Shown: positions 41,115 through 51,208 of the stretch, in pieces
How positions within the stretch are numbered: position 1 is the first letter of the stretch
Layout: each line of letters starts with the position of its first letter
Assembly (NCBI GenBank): GCA_965267355.1
Contig: OZ253956.1
Location: 62,001-126,000, forward strand
Reading direction: 5' to 3'
From: GCA-002793235 sp965267355
GTDB taxonomy: Bacteria > Bacteroidota > Bacteroidia > Flavobacteriales_E > Vicingaceae
DNA: 64,000 nt
Translations under genes and position numbers: made by a program
Notes under the pieces: model-generated
Databases searched by the model: none
The model's input: only the letters and a program-made list of their open reading frames with translations
Told to the model about the DNA's origin: nothing

Positions 41115-44100
41115 ATGGCTTTTAAGCGTGATAATAACCAACAAAACAGTAATTTCTCAAAAATTACTATCAGCTTAGCTTCACCTGAGCAAATCTTAGA
41201 AAGATCTAGCGGTGAGGTTTTAAAACCTGAAACCATTAATTACAGAACATATAAACCAGAAAGAGATGGTTTATTCTGTGAAAGAATTTTTGGTCCAGTA
41301 AAAGATTGGGAATGCCACTGTGGTAAATATAAAAGAATTAGATACAAAGGTATTATTTGTGATAGATGTGGCGTTGAAGTTACTGAGAAGAAAGTAAGAA
41401 GAGAGAGAATGGGACACATTTCTTTAGTTGTTCCTGTTGCACACATTTGGTACTTTAAATCTTTACCTAACAAAATTGGTTACCTATTAGGATTACCAAC
41501 CAAGAAGTTAGATACAATTATCTACTATGAAAGATACGTTGTGATTAACCCAGCTGGTGCGGTGAATGCTGAAGGTGAACCAATTGAATATTTAGATTTT
41601 TTAACGGAAGAAGAATACCTTGATATATTGGATTCTTTACCAAAAGAAAATCAATATCTTGATGATAGTGACCCTAATAAATTTATTGCAAAAATGGGTG
41701 CTGAGGCACTTTACGATTTGCTAAAAAGATTAGATTTAGATGGCTTATCTTACGAATTAAGACATAAAGCAAGTACAGAAACTTCCCAACAACGTAAAAA
41801 TGAAGCGTTAAAAAGGCTTCAGGTTGTAGAATCTTTTAGATCTGCTAACAAAAGAATTGAAAATAAACCTGAGTGGATGATTATTAAAGTCGTTCCGGTA
41901 ATACCACCTGAATTAAGACCTTTAGTACCACTTGACGGAGGAAGGTTTGCAACGTCTGACTTGAATGATTTATACAGAAGAGTAATCATCAGAAATAACC
42001 GTTTAAAGAGATTAATGGAAATTAAAGCTCCGGATGTAATCTTACGTAATGAAAAACGTATGTTACAAGAATCTGTAGATGCTTTATTTGACAACTCTAG
42101 AAAATCTAGCGCAGTTAAAACTGATGCAAATAGAGCTTTAAAATCTCTATCTGATAGTTTAAAAGGTAAGTCAGGACGTTTCCGTCAAAACTTACTTGGT
42201 AAACGTGTTGATTATTCTGCTCGTTCGGTAATTGTTGTAGGTCCAAACCTTAAATTACATGAATGTGGTATCCCTAAAGATATGGCTGCTGAATTGTACA
42301 AGCCATTTATCATTAGAAAATTAATTGAAAGAGGAATCATTAAAACTGTTAAATCTGCAAAGAAAATTGTAGATAAGAAAGAGCCAATAGTTTGGGATAT
42401 TCTTGAAAATGTATTGAAAGGACACCCTGTATTACTTAACCGTGCTCCTACTCTACACCGTTTAGGTATTCAAGCTTTCCAACCAAAATTAATTGAAGGT
42501 AAAGCTATTAGATTACACCCATTAGTTTGTACTGCATTTAACGCAGATTTTGATGGTGACCAAATGGCAGTTCACTTACCACTAAGTAATGCTGCAATTT
42601 TAGAGGCTCAATTATTAATGTTAGCTTCTCATAACATCTTAAATCCAGCAAATGGTACTCCTATTACACTACCTTCTCAGGATATGGTACTTGGTTTATA
42701 TTACTTAACCAAAGAAAGAGTATCAACAAAAGAAGATACTGTTAGTGGTGAAGGAAAAACGTTTTACTCTCCAGAGGAAGTAATTATTGCTCATAACGAA
42801 GGTAAGCTTGACATTCATGCTAAAATCAAAGTAAAAACTACTGATGTTGAGAAAGGAGAGCAAGTTGAAAAAATTATTGAAACCACTACTGGTAAAGTAA
42901 TTTTTAACGAATTAGTTCCTAACGAAGTTGGTTACGTAAATGAACTATTAACTAAAAAATCTTTAAGAGATATTATTGGTAGAATTCTTAAAGTTACTGG
43001 TACAAAACGTACTGTAGAATTCTTAGATGATATTAAAGACCTAGGTTATACCATGGCATTTAAAGGTGGGTTATCATTTAACCTGGATGATATTATGATT
43101 CCAGCTGAAAAAGAAAAAATGATAGCTGATGCTAACGTTGAAGTTGAAGAAGTAATGAATAACTATAACATGGGATTCATTACCAATAACGAGCGTTACA
43201 ACCAAATCATTGATATTTGGACACACACCAATACCAGATTAACCAATACATTAATGAATAACCTTAAGAATGATAACCAAGGATTTAACTCAATTTATAT
43301 GATGTTTGATTCTGGTGCGAGGGGTTCTAAAGAACAGATTCGTCAGTTATCAGGAATGAGGGGATTAATGGCGAAACCAAAAAAATCCGGTAGTACAAGT
43401 CAGGAAATTATTGAAAATCCAATTTTGGCAAACTTTAAAGAAGGTCTTTCAGTATTAGAGTATTTTATTTCTACTCATGGTGCTCGTAAAGGTTTAGCCG
43501 ATACTGCACTTAAAACTGCCGATGCTGGTTACTTAACCAGAAGATTGGTAGATGTTGCTCAGGATGTAGTGATTACTGAAGAAGATTGTGGTACACTAAG
43601 AGGTTTAGTTGCTACTGCTCTTAAGAATAATGAAGAGGTAGTTGAACCATTATTCGATAGAATATTGGGTAGAACTTCTGTTCATGATGTTTATAAACCT
43701 GGTTCTGAAGAGTTAATCGTTGAGTCTGGTGCACAAATTACTGAAGATATTGCAAAAGCAATTGAAGATGCAGGAATTGAAGAAGTTGAAATTCGTTCAG
43801 TACTTACCTGTGAACAAAAAAGAGGAGTATGTGCGAAATGTTACGGACGTAATCTAGCAACTGGAAGAATGGTTCAAAAAGGTGAAGCTGTTGGTGTTAT
43901 TGCTGCACAGTCGATTGGTGAGCCTGGTACACAGTTAACATTAAGAACATTCCATATTGGTGGTACCGCATCTAAAATTACTGGTGTATCTAGCTTAGAG
44001 GCTAAATATGATGGTGTAGTTGAAATTGATGAATTAAGAACTATCAAAAAGAAAAATGATGCTGGTGAAGATATTGAAGTTGTAATTGGTCGTTCTGCAG

Positions 44101-45425
44101 AAATGAAGATTGTTGATCCTAAAACGAAAGTAGTTCTTACAACTGGTAACATTCCTTACGGTTCTCAAATTTATATTAAACCTGATGCTAAAGTTAAAAA
44201 AGGAGATAAAATTTGTGATTGGGATCCATATAATGCTGTAATTCTTACAGAAGTTGATGGTAAAGTTGCCTTTGAAAACTTCGAGTTAGGTATCACCTAT
44301 AAAGAAGAGGTAGATGAGCAAACAGGATTTACGGAAAAAGTAATTTCTGAAATTAAGGATAAGAAGAAAATACCTGTTTTAACTATTGTTGATGGTAAGA
44401 AAAATGTCTTAAGAACATACAACTTACCTGTTGGAGCTCACATTATAGTAAATGAAGGCGACAAAGTTAAAGGTGGTGATATTTTAGTTAAAATACCAAG
44501 AGTTGCTGGTGGTACTTCTGATATTACAGGTGGTTTACCAAGAGTTACCGAGTTGTTTGAAGCTCGTAATCCTTCTAACCCAGCAGTAGTTTCAGAGATT
44601 GACGGTATTGTATCTTTCGGAAAAATTAAAAGAGGTAACCGTGAGGTTATTGTTGAGTCAAGAGGTGGAGAAGTTAAAAAGTACTTAGTTAACCTCTCTA
44701 AACACATCTTAGTTCAAGAGAATGATTTCGTTAAAGCGGGTACACCATTATCTGAAGGTTCTATTACACCAGCTGATATTTTAGCGGTAAAAGGTCCTAC
44801 TAAAGTTCAGGAGTATATCGTAAACGAAGTACAAGAAGTATATCGTTTGCAAGGTGTAAAAATTAACGATAAACACTTTGAAGTTATCGTTCGTCAGATG
44901 ATGAGAAAAGTTTACATTGAAGACCCAGGAGACACTAAATTCTTAGAAAAATCAATTGTAAACAAGAGAGATTTTATGGATGAGAACGATTGGATCTTTG
45001 ACAAATTAGTTGTTGAAGATGCTGGTGAATCTGAAGAGTTGAAAGTTGGACAGATTGTTTCTCCTCGTCAATTAAGAGATGAAAACTCTAAATTGAAACG
45101 TATGGATAAGAAAACAGTTGTAACAAGAGAAGCAATTCCTGCAACTTCTAGTCCTATACTTCAGGGAATTACAAGAGCTTCCTTACAGACTGATAGCTTT
45201 ATCTCTGCAGCTTCGTTCCAGGAAACTACTAAAGTTTTAAATGAAGCAGCAGTTAACGGCAAGGTTGATGATTTATTAGGACTTAAAGAAAATGTTATTG
45301 TAGGTGGTCTTATTCCTGCTGGAACAGGGCAAAGAGATTACAAAGACATTATTGTAGGTTCTAAAGAAGAATACGATCAACTTATTGCTGCTAGAGATGA
45401 AGAAGCAGTAATTGAAGAAGATTAA
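41115..45425 (+). CDS. rpoC: RNA polymerase subunit beta'
   Basis: 1436 residues. The largest core subunit. The N-terminal zinc motif has 'CHCGKYKRIRYKGIICDRCG', the catalytic magnesium motif is 'NADFDGDQMAVH', and the second zinc site includes 'CEQKRGVCAKCYG'. The trigger-loop region is complete. A strong terminator follows 13 nt after the stop. Confidence 0.99.
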   Translation: MAFKRDNNQQNSNFSKITISLASPEQILERSSGEVLKPETINYRTYKPERDGLFCERIFGPVKDWECHCGKYKRIRYKGIICDRCGVEVTEKKVRRERMGHISLVVPVAHIWYFKSLPNKIGYLLGLPTKKLDTIIYYERYVVINPAGAVNAEGEPIEYLDFLTEEEYLDILDSLPKENQYLDDSDPNKFIAKMGAEALYDLLKRLDLDGLSYELRHKASTETSQQRKNEALKRLQVVESFRSANKRIENKPEWMIIKVVPVIPPELRPLVPLDGGRFATSDLNDLYRRVIIRNNRLKRLMEIKAPDVILRNEKRMLQESVDALFDNSRKSSAVKTDANRALKSLSDSLKGKSGRFRQNLLGKRVDYSARSVIVVGPNLKLHECGIPKDMAAELYKPFIIRKLIERGIIKTVKSAKKIVDKKEPIVWDILENVLKGHPVLLNRAPTLHRLGIQAFQPKLIEGKAIRLHPLVCTAFNADFDGDQMAVHLPLSNAAILEAQLLMLASHNILNPANGTPITLPSQDMVLGLYYLTKERVSTKEDTVSGEGKTFYSPEEVIIAHNEGKLDIHAKIKVKTTDVEKGEQVEKIIETTTGKVIFNELVPNEVGYVNELLTKKSLRDIIGRILKVTGTKRTVEFLDDIKDLGYTMAFKGGLSFNLDDIMIPAEKEKMIADANVEVEEVMNNYNMGFITNNERYNQIIDIWTHTNTRLTNTLMNNLKNDNQGFNSIYMMFDSGARGSKEQIRQLSGMRGLMAKPKKSGSTSQEIIENPILANFKEGLSVLEYFISTHGARKGLADTALKTADAGYLTRRLVDVAQDVVITEEDCGTLRGLVATALKNNEEVVEPLFDRILGRTSVHDVYKPGSEELIVESGAQITEDIAKAIEDAGIEEVEIRSVLTCEQKRGVCAKCYGRNLATGRMVQKGEAVGVIAAQSIGEPGTQLTLRTFHIGGTASKITGVSSLEAKYDGVVEIDELRTIKKKNDAGEDIEVVIGRSAEMKIVDPKTKVVLTTGNIPYGSQIYIKPDAKVKKGDKICDWDPYNAVILTEVDGKVAFENFELGITYKEEVDEQTGFTEKVISEIKDKKKIPVLTIVDGKKNVLRTYNLPVGAHIIVNEGDKVKGGDILVKIPRVAGGTSDITGGLPRVTELFEARNPSNPAVVSEIDGIVSFGKIKRGNREVIVESRGGEVKKYLVNLSKHILVQENDFVKAGTPLSEGSITPADILAVKGPTKVQEYIVNEVQEVYRLQGVKINDKHFEVIVRQMMRKVYIEDPGDTKFLEKSIVNKRDFMDENDWIFDKLVVEDAGESEELKVGQIVSPRQLRDENSKLKRMDKKTVVTREAIPATSSPILQGITRASLQTDSFISAASFQETTKVLNEAAVNGKVDDLLGLKENVIVGGLIPAGTGQRDYKDIIVGSKEEYDQLIAARDEEAVIEED

Positions 45426-45438
45426 CAATTAAATTATC

Positions 45439-45472
45439 AGAAAGCTCGGAAGTACTTCCGAGCTTTCTTTTT
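45439..45472 (+). terminator. Intrinsic terminator of rpoBC
   Basis: A 15-bp perfect inverted repeat AGAAAGCTCGGAAGT / ACTTCCGAGCTTTCT followed by T residues, 13 nt after the rpoC stop. It closes the ribosomal protein-RNA polymerase operon. Confidence 0.92.
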
Positions 45473-45487
45473 ACAAAATTTTTCCCC

Positions 45488-45802
45488 ATGAGTCAAGAAC
45501 AAAACAATGATAACAAATTAAACATTGAATTAAGCGAAGAAATTGCTGATGGAATTTATTCTAATCTAGCAATAATCAGTCACTCAACATCTGAGTTTGT
45601 TTTCGATTTTATTAAAGTAATGCCTGGAATGCCTAAAGCAAAAGTAAAATCAAGAGTTTTAATGACTCCTGAACATGCTAAAAGGTTGCTACAAGCATTA
45701 CAAGAAAACATTATGAAATTTGAAGCCAATCATGGCAAAATTAAAGACTTAGGACCAAGCGGCATCCCTATGAATTTTGGTGGACCAACTGCTGAAGCTT
45801 AG
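45488..45802 (+). CDS. DUF3467 domain protein
   Basis: 104 residues, cytoplasmic, acidic at the N-terminus. 'ADGIYSNLAIISHSTSEFVFDFI' and 'RVLMTPEHAKRLLQALQENI' define the DUF3467 family. No function is established. Its place just after rpoC is frequent in Bacteroidota. It begins 15 nt past the rpoC terminator, with no clear promoter, so it may rely on readthrough. Confidence 0.88.
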   Translation: MSQEQNNDNKLNIELSEEIADGIYSNLAIISHSTSEFVFDFIKVMPGMPKAKVKSRVLMTPEHAKRLLQALQENIMKFEANHGKIKDLGPSGIPMNFGGPTAEA

Positions 45803-45827
45803 TTCTAAATTTAATAGAATTAGTTAT

Positions 45828-45856
45828 AAAAAAGGGGAGCTTTAACATCCTTTTTT
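45828..45856. terminator. Terminator between convergent DUF3467 and cargo genes
   Basis: AAAAAAGG / CCTTTTTT stem with a 13-nt loop. A on one side and T on the other allow action in both directions. The stem is AT-rich and thus only moderately strong. Confidence 0.6.
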
Positions 45857-45858
45857 AT

Positions 45859-47307
45859 TTATTGATGACTAATTACTACCTTTTTAAAGTAACTACTATT
45901 AGCCGTTTCATTAAGTATTTGAATTATATATATTGCATTCTTCCAATTTGTAACATCAAGCTCAGTTTTTGTATTCGAAATCATTTTGGAGTCAATTAAA
46001 GTTCCATCTATCGCATAAATCCTAATTTCATTTTTACCTTTCAATAGGTTCTCAATAACTATTTTTTTATCAGCTGGAATAGGATATAGTTCAAATGACT
46101 CTCCATTCTCGACATTATCAATTTGAGTAGTTAAACCATTTCCGTTTTTGAAATATATATAATTGTGTAATTGACTATTACCTCCTGATTTTAAAGTGCC
46201 AAAACCTGATGAATCAGCACAGAAAAAAGTTAAATCAAAACAAAGCTGTTTAGATGTATCTGCTATTGCCGTTTGGTAAGAGTATAACGTATCTGAGGCT
46301 TGAATTACGGCTATTTCAAACTCATATTGATTAGCACCAATATACGTCATATTATTTATATAAACACTGTCAACATTAAAAGAATAATCGATTGCACAAT
46401 TTGTTAAAGCATTCAATAAAATTGTATCAATTTGGGACGAAACAGGTGAACCCCAAATTGAATCTTGTAGCAAAGGTTCATCGATAAATATCTTAGTTTC
46501 CATAAAATATTGATTGTTAGTAATATGATCCTCCGTTCTCACTATATACGGACCTGCACATAACCCTGTATAAGAAAGAGCTGAATCTGAATTTACTTGA
46601 ACCGATCCACCACCAACAGGCTGATATATCGAATGATGAAAGAGAGTAGTTCCTCCATTTAAATATTTAGAATTATAAACGACAGATGCATCGCAAGAAC
46701 CAGGTGAAGACTGAGGTGCTATAATAAGAGAATCTTTATGTGGTATACATGGAGCCATAGGGAGATAATTTAAAGAAACCGTAACCTCACAAATTAATCC
46801 TCCATTTCTCCAAATACCATAATTATAATAATCTTCACATAATCCATTAAAAACGGTCGATGAAGTTTGTCCGCCACTACCAGAACTAGAAAATGTCTTT
46901 GTATCTCCTGACTGAACATTAGCGAAGAAAAAACTAAGGCTTCCGTCACACATTCCTGGTGCACTAGGCATTACCGCAATAACCGTATCGACATACACTT
47001 GTTGAACAGATTGGGGTAAAACTCTTATATAGGTTCTTAAATGGTTGCAATTGGTATCTATTAGTTCAACCGTCAATCCCTTTCCCTCACAAATATTTTG
47101 AGCATGAAAACCTGAACTAGGTGACCATGAATTATCCCACCAAGTAATAACATATGGTCCGTCTGCTGTTCCATATTTAATCAAATCAACTGTATTATCA
47201 CAGGTATTCAATGAATCCCCTCTATCTACTTCTAATTTTATATATGCCTGAGCTGTTAAAAAATGAACTAAGAATAATAAGGTGGTCGTAAGTAAAAATC
47301 GTTTCAT
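45859..47307 (-). CDS. Secreted protein with type IX sorting domain
   Basis: 482 residues. A signal peptide (cut near LTAQA) precedes several short beta domains with paired cysteines ('CDNTVDLIKYGT', 'CEGKGLTVELIDTNC', 'APGMCDGSLSFFF', 'SPGSCDASVVYNS'). These may be repeated immunoglobulin-like modules. The last 80 residues form a type IX sorting domain ('NGESFELYPIPADKKIVIEN', 'NAIYIIQILNE', 'KKVVISHQ'). A likely surface or secreted protein of unknown activity, processed by the type IX machinery encoded earlier in the window. Confidence 0.85.
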   Translation of the reverse strand: MKRFLLTTTLLFLVHFLTAQAYIKLEVDRGDSLNTCDNTVDLIKYGTADGPYVITWWDNSWSPSSGFHAQNICEGKGLTVELIDTNCNHLRTYIRVLPQSVQQVYVDTVIAVMPSAPGMCDGSLSFFFANVQSGDTKTFSSSGSGGQTSSTVFNGLCEDYYNYGIWRNGGLICEVTVSLNYLPMAPCIPHKDSLIIAPQSSPGSCDASVVYNSKYLNGGTTLFHHSIYQPVGGGSVQVNSDSALSYTGLCAGPYIVRTEDHITNNQYFMETKIFIDEPLLQDSIWGSPVSSQIDTILLNALTNCAIDYSFNVDSVYINNMTYIGANQYEFEIAVIQASDTLYSYQTAIADTSKQLCFDLTFFCADSSGFGTLKSGGNSQLHNYIYFKNGNGLTTQIDNVENGESFELYPIPADKKIVIENLLKGKNEIRIYAIDGTLIDSKMISNTKTELDVTNWKNAIYIIQILNETANSSYFKKVVISHQ

Positions 47308-47334
47308 AATTAAATAATAATTTTAGCTAATGTA

Positions 47335-47350
47335 ATTCTATTCATAGAAT
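47335..47350. promoter_or_regulatory. 16-bp inverted repeat in a divergent gap
   Basis: ATTCTAT, 2-nt spacer, ATAGAAT lies between the divergent cargo gene (start 47307) and radC (start 47395). It could be an operator or a small hairpin; no matching regulator is known. No strong -7 element is nearby (only TAAATTTA at 47377-47384). Confidence 0.25.
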
Positions 47351-47394
47351 AATTCCATGATTAAGCTCAACTTTATTAAATTTATAGCTACTAA

Positions 47395-48087
47395 ATGAAA
47401 AAATATAAGCTAAATATTAAATCATGGGCTGAAGAAGACAGGCCAAGGGAAAAACTTAGTTTAAAAGGAAGAACTGCTCTTTCAGATTCCGAATTAGTTG
47501 CTATTTTGATAGGTTCCGGCAACAAAAAAGAAACTGCTGTTGAACTCTCTAAAAAAATATTATCATCAGTAAATAATGACTTAAATAAGTTAGGGAAACT
47601 TTCTACAAATGATTTAATGCAATTTAATGGTATTGGTGAAGCTAAAGCAATTAGTATAATTGCTGCTTTAGAACTTGGTAGGAGAAGAAAAGAAACCGAA
47701 TCAACTAAAAAAATTATCATTAAATCTAGTTTAAATGCATTTAACGCCATTGAAAGTGTTTTAAGTGATTTATCACATGAAGAGTTCTGGGTAATTTATT
47801 TAAATAGAAAAAATGAAGTTTTAAAAAAAGTAAATATTAGTAAAGGTGGAGTATCTGGTACCATAGCTGACAGCAAGATAATTTTTAAAAATGCTATTGA
47901 GTTACTATCTTCAGCGATAATTGTGTGCCACAATCACCCTTCCGGAAACTTAAACCCTAGCCAGGAAGATAAACACTTAACCAAAAAATTAATTGATGCC
48001 GGTAAATTATTAGACATACCTGTTTTAGATCATATTATTGTTGGAGAGAAAAATTACTTTAGCTTTGCTGATGAAGGATTAATGTAA
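47395..48087 (+). CDS. radC: RadC family JAB-domain protein
   Basis: 230 residues. The N-terminal helix-hairpin-helix-like region ('LMQFNGIGEAKAISIIAALE') is followed by a C-terminal JAB/MPN metalloprotease-like domain. Zinc ligands are His179, His181 and Asp192 in 'CHNHPSGNLNPSQED'. Despite its name a role in DNA repair is doubtful and the true substrate is unknown. Head of a unit that continues with the deacetylase-like gene 6 nt later. Confidence 0.93.
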   Translation: MKKYKLNIKSWAEEDRPREKLSLKGRTALSDSELVAILIGSGNKKETAVELSKKILSSVNNDLNKLGKLSTNDLMQFNGIGEAKAISIIAALELGRRRKETESTKKIIIKSSLNAFNAIESVLSDLSHEEFWVIYLNRKNEVLKKVNISKGGVSGTIADSKIIFKNAIELLSSAIIVCHNHPSGNLNPSQEDKHLTKKLIDAGKLLDIPVLDHIIVGEKNYFSFADEGLM

Positions 48088-48093
48088 CCACTT

Positions 48094-49389
48094 TTGATTT
48101 TAATATACTCACATAAACTAACCAACCGTTTAAAATATGCGTTTAAAACTATTTTTACAGATGTTTTAAAAGTAGTTATTGAGTTTACTAATAATATTGA
48201 TGAATTTGAAAAATACGAAGGAGTAAAAATTAATTACTCCGCAACAAAATTAAATACGGGTTTATTTTTCCAGTCTTCTTCTATCCTATTTGAAACAGGT
48301 ATAACTGAACAAAGCATTAACATTTTTGAATATGAAGGATACAAATGTTTTTTTAGTGTTGGTAAAGATTCTGCATTTCCATTTGATCCATTTGCAGCTA
48401 GTTTTTATTTAATTAGCAGATATGAAGAATATTTGCCGCATATAAAAGATGAACACGAACGTTTTGTGGCTTTAGAAAGTCTTGCCTATCAAAACAATTT
48501 TTTAGAAACTCCTTTAGTGAATATATGGGTTAATCAAATTGCTGAGCAAATAGAAAATTCTTATCCCAATTTTAATTTTCCTGAAAGAAAATTTGAGTTT
48601 ATCTCTACCATTGACATAGACAATGCTTACGCTTATAAGAATAAAGGAATAATCCGTACAAGTGGTGGGCTACTTAAAGGGATAAAAGAAGGAAGTTTCA
48701 CTGATCGTGTAAAAGTACTTTCGGGCAGTAAGTTTGATCCCTATGATACTTTCAACTATCAAAAAGAAATCCATCAACAATATGGTATCTCTCCTATCTA
48801 CTTTTTTTTATTGGGTGATTACGGAGTAAACGATAAAAATATTCCAATAAAAAACAAAGAGTTTCAATCATTGATAAAGTCTTTGGCGGATTATTATCCT
48901 ATTGGCATTCACCCATCATACAATTCTAACAAGGATATAAATCAGCTCTCTAAAGAAATTAAACGATTACAAGAAATCACGCATCGGAATACCACCAAAA
49001 GTCGCCAACATTTTTTAAAACTAATTTTACCCGATACCTATCGAAATTTATTAGAAAACGACATTAAAGAAGATTACACTTTGGGTTATGCCGAAAAAAG
49101 TGGGTTTAGGGCTAGCATCTGTTCTCCTTATTATTTCTATGATTTGGATATGGAAGTTAGTACCAATCTGAAAATTGTACCATTTACAGTAATGGAGGCA
49201 ACTTACCAATATTACCAAAACTGCTCCCCTGATGAAGCCTTACAACAAATTAAAAACTTAATGCAAAAAGTAAAAGATGTAAAGGGTACATTTGTAAGTG
49301 TATGGCATAACGAATCGTTGAGTGATGAAGGTATATGGAAAGGTTGGAAAAAAGTTTATGAATTAATGCTTGAAGAGGCTACAAAATAA
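48094..49389 (+). CDS. Polysaccharide deacetylase-like protein
   Basis: 431 residues. The N-terminal 'ILIYSHKLTNRLKYAFK' region resembles the DUF7033 domain that precedes NodB-like deacetylases in Bacteroidota. The NodB-like part carries metal residues in 'FISTIDIDNAYAY' (Asp-x-Asp) and His in 'YPIGIHPSYNSN', then 'GYAEKSGFRASICSPYYFYDL'. No signal peptide, so it likely acts on a cytoplasmic or lipid-linked sugar. Start is TTG at 48094, needed to keep the conserved N-terminus. Confidence 0.82.
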   Translation: MILIYSHKLTNRLKYAFKTIFTDVLKVVIEFTNNIDEFEKYEGVKINYSATKLNTGLFFQSSSILFETGITEQSINIFEYEGYKCFFSVGKDSAFPFDPFAASFYLISRYEEYLPHIKDEHERFVALESLAYQNNFLETPLVNIWVNQIAEQIENSYPNFNFPERKFEFISTIDIDNAYAYKNKGIIRTSGGLLKGIKEGSFTDRVKVLSGSKFDPYDTFNYQKEIHQQYGISPIYFFLLGDYGVNDKNIPIKNKEFQSLIKSLADYYPIGIHPSYNSNKDINQLSKEIKRLQEITHRNTTKSRQHFLKLILPDTYRNLLENDIKEDYTLGYAEKSGFRASICSPYYFYDLDMEVSTNLKIVPFTVMEATYQYYQNCSPDEALQQIKNLMQKVKDVKGTFVSVWHNESLSDEGIWKGWKKVYELMLEEATK

Positions 49390-49394
49390 TTTTT

Positions 49395-50045
49395 ATGGAA
49401 GTAATTAACTTGGGTGAACATAATTCTATTTTTAATCAGTTTGTATCAGAAATTAGAAATGTTGATGTGCAAAACGACAGGATGCGTTTTAGAAGAAACT
49501 GTGAACGTATGGGAGAAATTTTTGCTTACGAAATAAGCAAAACCTTTAACTACAACCAACAAGATATTACCACTCCACTTGGTGTAAAAGAAATGCAACT
49601 TTCTGGTGAGCAACCTGTTTTAACAACTATTCTTCGTGCGGGTTTACCACTTCATCAAGGTTTATTAAATTATTTTGATAATGCCGAAAATGCTTTTATT
49701 TCAGCGTACAGAAAGCACCATAAAGATGGTACTTTTGATATTGAAGCTGAATATTTGGCAAGTCCGAGCATTGACAATAAAACGGTCATCTTATCCGATC
49801 CTATGTTAGCTTCAGGGGCATCTATGGTAGTTACCTATAAATCTTTATTAGATAGAGGCACGCCAAAAAAATTACACGTGGTAGTTCTTATTGCCAGTAC
49901 CGAAGGCATAGCTTACATCGAACGAAATTTACCAGAAAATACCACACTATGGACTGGTGCTATAGATGATGAGTTAACTGCACAATCGTACATTGTACCT
50001 GGCTTAGGCGATGCAGGAGATTTAGCCTTTGGTTCTAAAGAATAA
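49395..50045 (+). CDS. upp: Uracil phosphoribosyltransferase
   Basis: 216 residues. Salvages uracil to UMP with PRPP. The PRPP loop is 'VILSDPMLASGASM', and the C-terminal uracil-binding part is 'YIVPGLGDAGDLAFGSKE'. 'ILRAGLPLHQGLLNYF' is conserved. It lies 5 nt after the deacetylase-like gene and 2 nt before the membrane protein gene. Confidence 0.95.
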   Translation: MEVINLGEHNSIFNQFVSEIRNVDVQNDRMRFRRNCERMGEIFAYEISKTFNYNQQDITTPLGVKEMQLSGEQPVLTTILRAGLPLHQGLLNYFDNAENAFISAYRKHHKDGTFDIEAEYLASPSIDNKTVILSDPMLASGASMVVTYKSLLDRGTPKKLHVVVLIASTEGIAYIERNLPENTTLWTGAIDDELTAQSYIVPGLGDAGDLAFGSKE

Positions 50046-50047
50046 GT

Positions 50048-50494
50048 ATGGATATATCTGTAATAACCGAATTTGCCATAGTCTTTCTTTTAGCATCAGT
50101 AAAATTTGCTGTGGCCGTGGGTTATGTATTACTTCCAACATCTAACTTTACTTATGCTGAAATGATTGAAACTCTAGTTGCTGGAGGTTCTTTTGGTATA
50201 ATCGTTTTTTACTACTTCAGTAATTGGATAAACAAACAAATTAATAAATTGTTTAATCGAAAAAAGAAGAAAAAAAAGAAATTATCTACTAAAAGTACTA
50301 GACGTTTCATCAACATAAAAAACAAGTATGGTTTGATAGGAATATCACTTTTAACACCAGTAGTTTTATCCATACCTGTTGGTTCTTTCTTAGCTTCACG
50401 TTTTTATTCTAAAAAGAAATATACCATTTGGATAATGATAGCAGGTGTTGTATTCTGGGCAATTTTGTTACCTTTAATCAAACTTTATTATTGA
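50048..50494 (+). CDS. Small multi-pass membrane protein, unknown
   Basis: 148 residues with hydrophobic segments at about 6-28, 40-60, 92-112 and 122-145. They are split by a highly basic loop (about 68-88) with nine lysine/arginine residues in a row. 'KYGLIGISLLTPVVLSIPVG' faintly recalls the small multidrug export / VTT-like fold with a conserved Gly-Pro loop, but this is weak. Cotranscribed with upp. Function unknown. Confidence 0.75.
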   Translation: MDISVITEFAIVFLLASVKFAVAVGYVLLPTSNFTYAEMIETLVAGGSFGIIVFYYFSNWINKQINKLFNRKKKKKKKLSTKSTRRFINIKNKYGLIGISLLTPVVLSIPVGSFLASRFYSKKKYTIWIMIAGVVFWAILLPLIKLYY

Positions 50495-50504
50495 AAAATA
50501 TACT

Positions 50505-51146
50505 ATGAAAAAACAAGCACTTACTTTAATTACAATTTCTGCACTACTTGTAGCTTGTGGTGGAGAAACTACTGAAACAAATGATAACACCACTACTACT
50601 GAAGTAGTTGAAGAAGCAACTCCTGTGATAGCTGATTATGTATTAAACGCTGAAAACAGCACCGCAAAATGGGAACGCACTTTAGACCAAAAACCAACCA
50701 AGCAAAAAGTAAAAATGTTTGGCAAAATGGTAGAAGTTGATTTAGGAGAAGTAAAACTTACCTCTAACGGAACAGTTACCATTAAAGAAGGGGGCTTAAC
50801 CACTACTGATGATGAATTAACCGAAGCTACAGTAGTGTTTGATATGGCTTCTTTTAAATTTGCCAAAGAAAAGGGGAACGGTTTGTTTGATGTAACCAAC
50901 CACCCTAACTCTACCATGGTGTTAACCAACATTACTGACTCTTCTGCTATGGGAAATTTAACCATACAAGGTGCAAGTAAGGAAATGGATGTACAAGTAG
51001 CTACTGCCAAAACTGAAAATGGTTATACACTAACTGGCTCTTTTGTGGTAAACACCCTTGATTTTCCTTTACGAGAAAAAGTAAAAGAAAAGGATGTAAA
51101 CAAAGATGAAATAAAGGTTGATTTTGAGTTGGTTTACTTAAAGTAA
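50505..51146 (+). CDS. YceI-like domain lipoprotein
   Basis: 213 residues. A lipoprotein signal with lipobox 'LLVACGG' and a threonine-rich linker (about 20-45) precede a YceI-like lipocalin barrel ('YVLNAENSTAKWERTL', 'GTVTIKEGGL', 'MVLTNITDSS', 'GNLTIQGASKEM', 'NTLDFPLREK'). Such proteins bind polyprenoid or similar hydrophobic ligands in the periplasm. It lies 10 nt after the membrane protein gene, so it probably shares its transcript. Confidence 0.88.
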   Translation: MKKQALTLITISALLVACGGETTETNDNTTTTEVVEEATPVIADYVLNAENSTAKWERTLDQKPTKQKVKMFGKMVEVDLGEVKLTSNGTVTIKEGGLTTTDDELTEATVVFDMASFKFAKEKGNGLFDVTNHPNSTMVLTNITDSSAMGNLTIQGASKEMDVQVATAKTENGYTLTGSFVVNTLDFPLREKVKEKDVNKDEIKVDFELVYLK

Positions 51147-51208
51147 CAAACTTATTATATTGATAATCACTAGCATTATTTATTCGTTTGTTAACATATT
51201 TTACTAGT

